Assembly: GCA_002422745.1 (NCBI GenBank)
Contig: DITH01000065.1
Coordinates: 1-7,657 of the forward strand
Length of the DNA: 7,657 nt
Reading direction: 5' to 3'
Source: Alphaproteobacteria bacterium UBA6189
Lineage (GTDB): Bacteria; Pseudomonadota; Alphaproteobacteria; Rickettsiales; UBA3002
Shown here: positions 5,643-7,657 of the stretch, piece after piece
How positions within the stretch are numbered: the stretch's first letter is position 1
Layout: every line of letters begins with the position of its first letter
The notes under the pieces: model-generated
The model's database searches: none
Told to the model about the DNA's origin: nothing
What the model saw: the letters and a program-made list of their open reading frames with translations, nothing else
Translations under genes and position numbers: made by a program

Positions 5643-7001
5643 CTACTTCTTTTGCCGTTCGCGGAAGGATTTCGCCCAGTCTTCCTTCTGTTCCTGCCGA
5701 GGGCGGGCCAGGGCCAGCGCATCGGCCGCGATGTCGTCGGTAATCACCGAGCCGGCGGCGATCATCGCCCCGTCACCAATCACCACCGGCGCGACCAGCG
5801 CCGTGTTAGAGCCGACAAATACTTCGCGCCCGATCTCGGTGCGGTATTTGTGGTAGCCATCGTAATTGCAGGTAATGGTGCCCGCGCCGATATTCGCCTC
5901 CGTACCCACACTCGCATCGCCGATGTAACTTAAATGGCTGATTTTCGCGCCATCGGCCACTTCAGCTTTTTTCAGCTCAACGAAATTGCCGATTTTCACG
6001 TCCTCACCTAAATTCGTACCGGGACGCAGCCGCGCGAACGGGCCCACCACCGTATTCGCGCCGATGACGCTGCCTTCAATATGCGAAAATGCCTTGATGC
6101 GCACCCTTTCGCCGATCGCTACGCCGGGGCCGAAAAACACGTTCGGCTCGATCACCGTATCCTGCCCGACGGTGGTATCCATCGCAAAATAGACACTGTC
6201 GGGGTCGATCAGCGTGACGCCGTTTGCCATATGGGCCTGGCGTGCGCGGTACTGAAAAATCGCTTCCGCCACCGCCAGTTCCTGCCGCGAATTTACGCCG
6301 AGCACTTCATCGGCCTCGCCTTCAACGACGACCGCATGCATGCCGCTTTCGCGTGCCAGCGCCACAATATCGGTGAGGTAATATTCGCCCTTGGCATTGT
6401 CGTTGCCGATTTTCCCGAGCAGCTTCCACGCTACATTGCCGCGAATTGCCATCACGCCGGAATTACAAATCGGGATCTCGCGTTCTTCCTCGGTCGCGTC
6501 CTTCGCTTCCACAATGCGCGCCAGCTTTCCATCATCGTCCAGCACCAGGCGGCCATAGTCGCCCGCGTCGTCGGGCAGAAAGCCAAGCACCGCCACGGCG
6601 CATTGCGCGTCGCCGATCAGCGCCTCCTGCATCGCATGCATGGTGGCCGGGGTAATCAGCGGCGTATCGCCATAGAGAATCAGCAGATTACCGTCGAAAT
6701 TCACCAGCGCGTCCTTCGCTGCCAGTACGGCATGCGCGGTGCCAAGTGGCTCGCGTTGAATCGCGACATCCACCTCGCCAGCGATCTCTTGCGCCACGCT
6801 GGCGACATCGTCCATCCCCGGCGCGATCACCAGGGTGATCGGCGCACAGCCGATCGCCAGCGCGTGGGTAATCACATGCCCCACCATCGGCGTGCCCGCG
6901 ACCGGATGCAGCACTTTCGGCAGGTCGGATTTCATGCGGGTGCCCTTGCCGGCGGCAAGGATGATCGCGGCGGTGGGAATCGCGGTTTTCTTCTTGGTCA
7001 T
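5643..7001 (-). CDS. glmU: Bifunctional GlmU: GlcN-1-P acetyltransferase / GlcNAc-1-P uridyltransferase
   Basis: GlmU makes UDP-N-acetylglucosamine for peptidoglycan and lipopolysaccharide by acetylating GlcN-1-P and then transferring UMP to GlcNAc-1-P. The 452-residue product is close to the usual length of about 455. The uridyltransferase domain (about 8-235) has LAAGKGTRMKSDLPKVLHP (15-33), QREPLGTAHAV (82-92), LYGDTPL (109-115) with metal-binding D112, and ICNSGVMAI (178-186). The left-handed beta-helix acetyltransferase domain (about 262-440) has hexapeptide repeats and the signature HLSYIGDASVG (356-366), with H356 in the place of the catalytic base. IGAGTITCNYDG (371-382) and GSNTALVAPV (397-406) follow. 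The start is set at ATG 7001, six residues before the first strand. Reading further upstream to 7118 would add 39 atypical residues and run into divergent rmuC. No strong ribosome binding site precedes 7001. Confidence 0.96.
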   Translation of the reverse strand: MTKKKTAIPTAAIILAAGKGTRMKSDLPKVLHPVAGTPMVGHVITHALAIGCAPITLVIAPGMDDVASVAQEIAGEVDVAIQREPLGTAHAVLAAKDALVNFDGNLLILYGDTPLITPATMHAMQEALIGDAQCAVAVLGFLPDDAGDYGRLVLDDDGKLARIVEAKDATEEEREIPICNSGVMAIRGNVAWKLLGKIGNDNAKGEYYLTDIVALARESGMHAVVVEGEADEVLGVNSRQELAVAEAIFQYRARQAHMANGVTLIDPDSVYFAMDTTVGQDTVIEPNVFFGPGVAIGERVRIKAFSHIEGSVIGANTVVGPFARLRPGTNLGEDVKIGNFVELKKAEVADGAKISHLSYIGDASVGTEANIGAGTITCNYDGYHKYRTEIGREVFVGSNTALVAPVVIGDGAMIAAGSVITDDIAADALALARPRQEQKEDWAKSFRERQKK

Positions 7002-7021
7002 GCGCCGAACAGTGCTATGCT
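6994..7021 (+). promoter_or_regulatory. Candidate sigma-70-type promoter for rmuC
   Basis: TTGGTC (6994-6999) and TATGCT (7016-7021) are separated by 16 bases and resemble alphaproteobacterial housekeeping promoters, in which the CTTG core of the -35 box is conserved. Transcription would start near 7028, giving a leader of about 20 bases ending in the AAGGAG at 7036-7041. The -35 box overlaps the first codons of glmU on the other strand, so the two genes' expression signals are interleaved. Called by eye. Confidence 0.35.
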
Positions 7022-7035
7022 GCTGCGGCTTAGTC

Positions 7036-7041
7036 AAGGAG
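7036..7041 (+). promoter_or_regulatory. Ribosome binding site of rmuC
   Basis: AAGGAG lies 6 bases before the ATG at 7048. It is the best Shine-Dalgarno match in the window and fixes the rmuC start, which in turn rules out a longer glmU reading frame across this region. Confidence 0.75.
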
Positions 7042-7047
7042 TTCGCC

Positions 7048-7657
7048 ATGCTTGCCACCATCCTCGCCCTTACCTGCGGTTTGCTTTCCATCGGGGTGTT
7101 TCTCGTCTGGCGCAGCAAGGGCGACCTCGAATCGCAACTGCGCCATGAGCACGCCGCCCGCGCCGCCGCCGAGGCGACACTGGCGCAAATCCAGCAGGAT
7201 TACGAACGCGCGCGCGATGAAGCGGCGGAGGCCAGCAAAGCGTATAGCCGGGCGGAGCGGAACGAGGCGCTGGCGATGCAAAAGGTTGAAGCGGCTGAAG
7301 AGCAATTAACCAAACTTCAGGCCCAGTTCCAGCTGCAGTTTGAAAACCTCGCCAACCGGATTTTCGAGGAAAAAAACTCCCAGTCCAAGCAGCATTTGCA
7401 GGAATTATTATCGCCGCTCAAAGAGGATATCGTCGGTTTTAAGAAACATATCTCCGATGCGTTCGGCGCCCATGGCGAAAAGCAATTCGCCCTCAAAGAA
7501 GAGATCGCGAAAATCGTGCAGGTCAGTGGCGAAATGCGTTTCCAGACGGAGAACCTCGCCAAAGCCTTGAAAGGCGACAGCAAGGTGCAGGGTAGTTGGG
7601 GCGAAGTGGTGCTGGAGCGGATTCTTGAAGCATCCGGCCTGCGCAAGGGCGAGGAAT
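7048..7657 (+). CDS. rmuC: DNA recombination protein RmuC (5' part, cut by window edge)
   Basis: RmuC is a membrane-anchored protein with a nuclease-like fold that limits recombination between inverted repeats in E. coli; its biochemical activity is still poorly defined. The reading frame is open from ATG 7048 to the window end, giving 203 residues. An N-terminal transmembrane helix (about 2-21, ending VFLVWR) is followed by a long Ala/Glu/Gln-rich coiled coil (about 25-110). The RmuC family core comes next: FENLANRIFEEKN (98-110), LLSPLKEDIVGFKKH (120-134) and the highly conserved block around LAKALKGDSKVQGSWGE (170-186), continuing VVLERILEASGLRKGEE (187-203). The C-terminal half is beyond the right edge. 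It is divergent from glmU across 46 bases and has a strong AAGGAG ribosome binding site. Confidence 0.94.
   Translation, partial: MLATILALTCGLLSIGVFLVWRSKGDLESQLRHEHAARAAAEATLAQIQQDYERARDEAAEASKAYSRAERNEALAMQKVEAAEEQLTKLQAQFQLQFENLANRIFEEKNSQSKQHLQELLSPLKEDIVGFKKHISDAFGAHGEKQFALKEEIAKIVQVSGEMRFQTENLAKALKGDSKVQGSWGEVVLERILEASGLRKGEE

Noticed and set aside
7002..7118. N-terminal extension of glmU to an ATG at 7118
   Set aside because: It would add 39 residues unlike any GlmU, cross the divergent rmuC start and its strong ribosome binding site, and push the conserved N-terminal strand far from the start. ATG 7001 fits the family length.
6081..7148. Plus-strand open frame of 355 codons opposite glmU
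   Set aside because: It is antisense to a fully conserved glmU and also runs across the start of rmuC in another frame. The composition (Arg/His-rich) and lack of motifs mark it as a shadow.
1..7657. Mobile element, CRISPR, toxin-antitoxin, defence island or RNA gene
   Set aside because: No transposase, integrase, repeat array, tRNA-like fold or toxin/antitoxin pair was recognisable. All but one gene belongs to a conserved housekeeping or regulatory family in a familiar order.

Overview
The window looks like ordinary chromosome from a GC-rich alphaproteobacterium. Three things point there. One is the dusB (nifR3)-ntrB-ntrC order, a classic alphaproteobacterial arrangement. The second is a fused ispD-ispF gene, known mainly from Alphaproteobacteria and a few Epsilonproteobacteria. 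The third is that fusion lying divergently next to the nifR3-ntrBC cluster. NtrC keeps the complete GAFTGA loop, which argues against a Rhodobacter-type NtrC that works with sigma-70. I cannot name a genus. The sequence is gene-dense, with nine protein genes (two cut by the window edges), no gap over 100 bases, and no RNA genes, insertion sequences, CRISPR arrays or phage genes that I could recognise.

Layout: positions 1-3347 are read leftwards. In transcription order they hold a small uncharacterised two-helix membrane protein with a coiled-coil tail (2937-3347), dusB tRNA-dihydrouridine synthase (1835-2887), ntrB nitrogen sensor kinase (847-1842) and the 5' part of ntrC (1-761, running off the left edge). 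dusB and ntrB overlap by 8 bases. ntrB and ntrC are separated by 85 bases that contain a perfect 7-bp stem-loop just before the ntrC ribosome binding site. Positions 3407-5618 are read rightwards: ispDF, pgpA and a short CinA-family gene (pncC), joined by two 4-base ATGA stop/start overlaps. They form a tight operon and end in a hairpin. glmU (5643-7001) is convergent to it, and rmuC (7048 onwards, cut at the right edge) is divergent from glmU.

Functionally, the left block combines tRNA modification with the nitrogen-starvation two-component switch: NtrB phosphorylates NtrC, which activates sigma-54 promoters. The right block is envelope and housekeeping metabolism. IspDF makes isoprenoid precursors, PgpA makes phosphatidylglycerol, PncC recycles pyridine nucleotides, GlmU makes UDP-GlcNAc for peptidoglycan and lipopolysaccharide, and RmuC limits DNA rearrangement. 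I did not find a convincing new biological system. The items most worth a second look are the unknown membrane protein at the head of the nifR3-ntrBC cluster, the stem-loop between ntrB and ntrC, and the compact divergent region at 3348-3431, where neither gene has a clear ribosome binding site.
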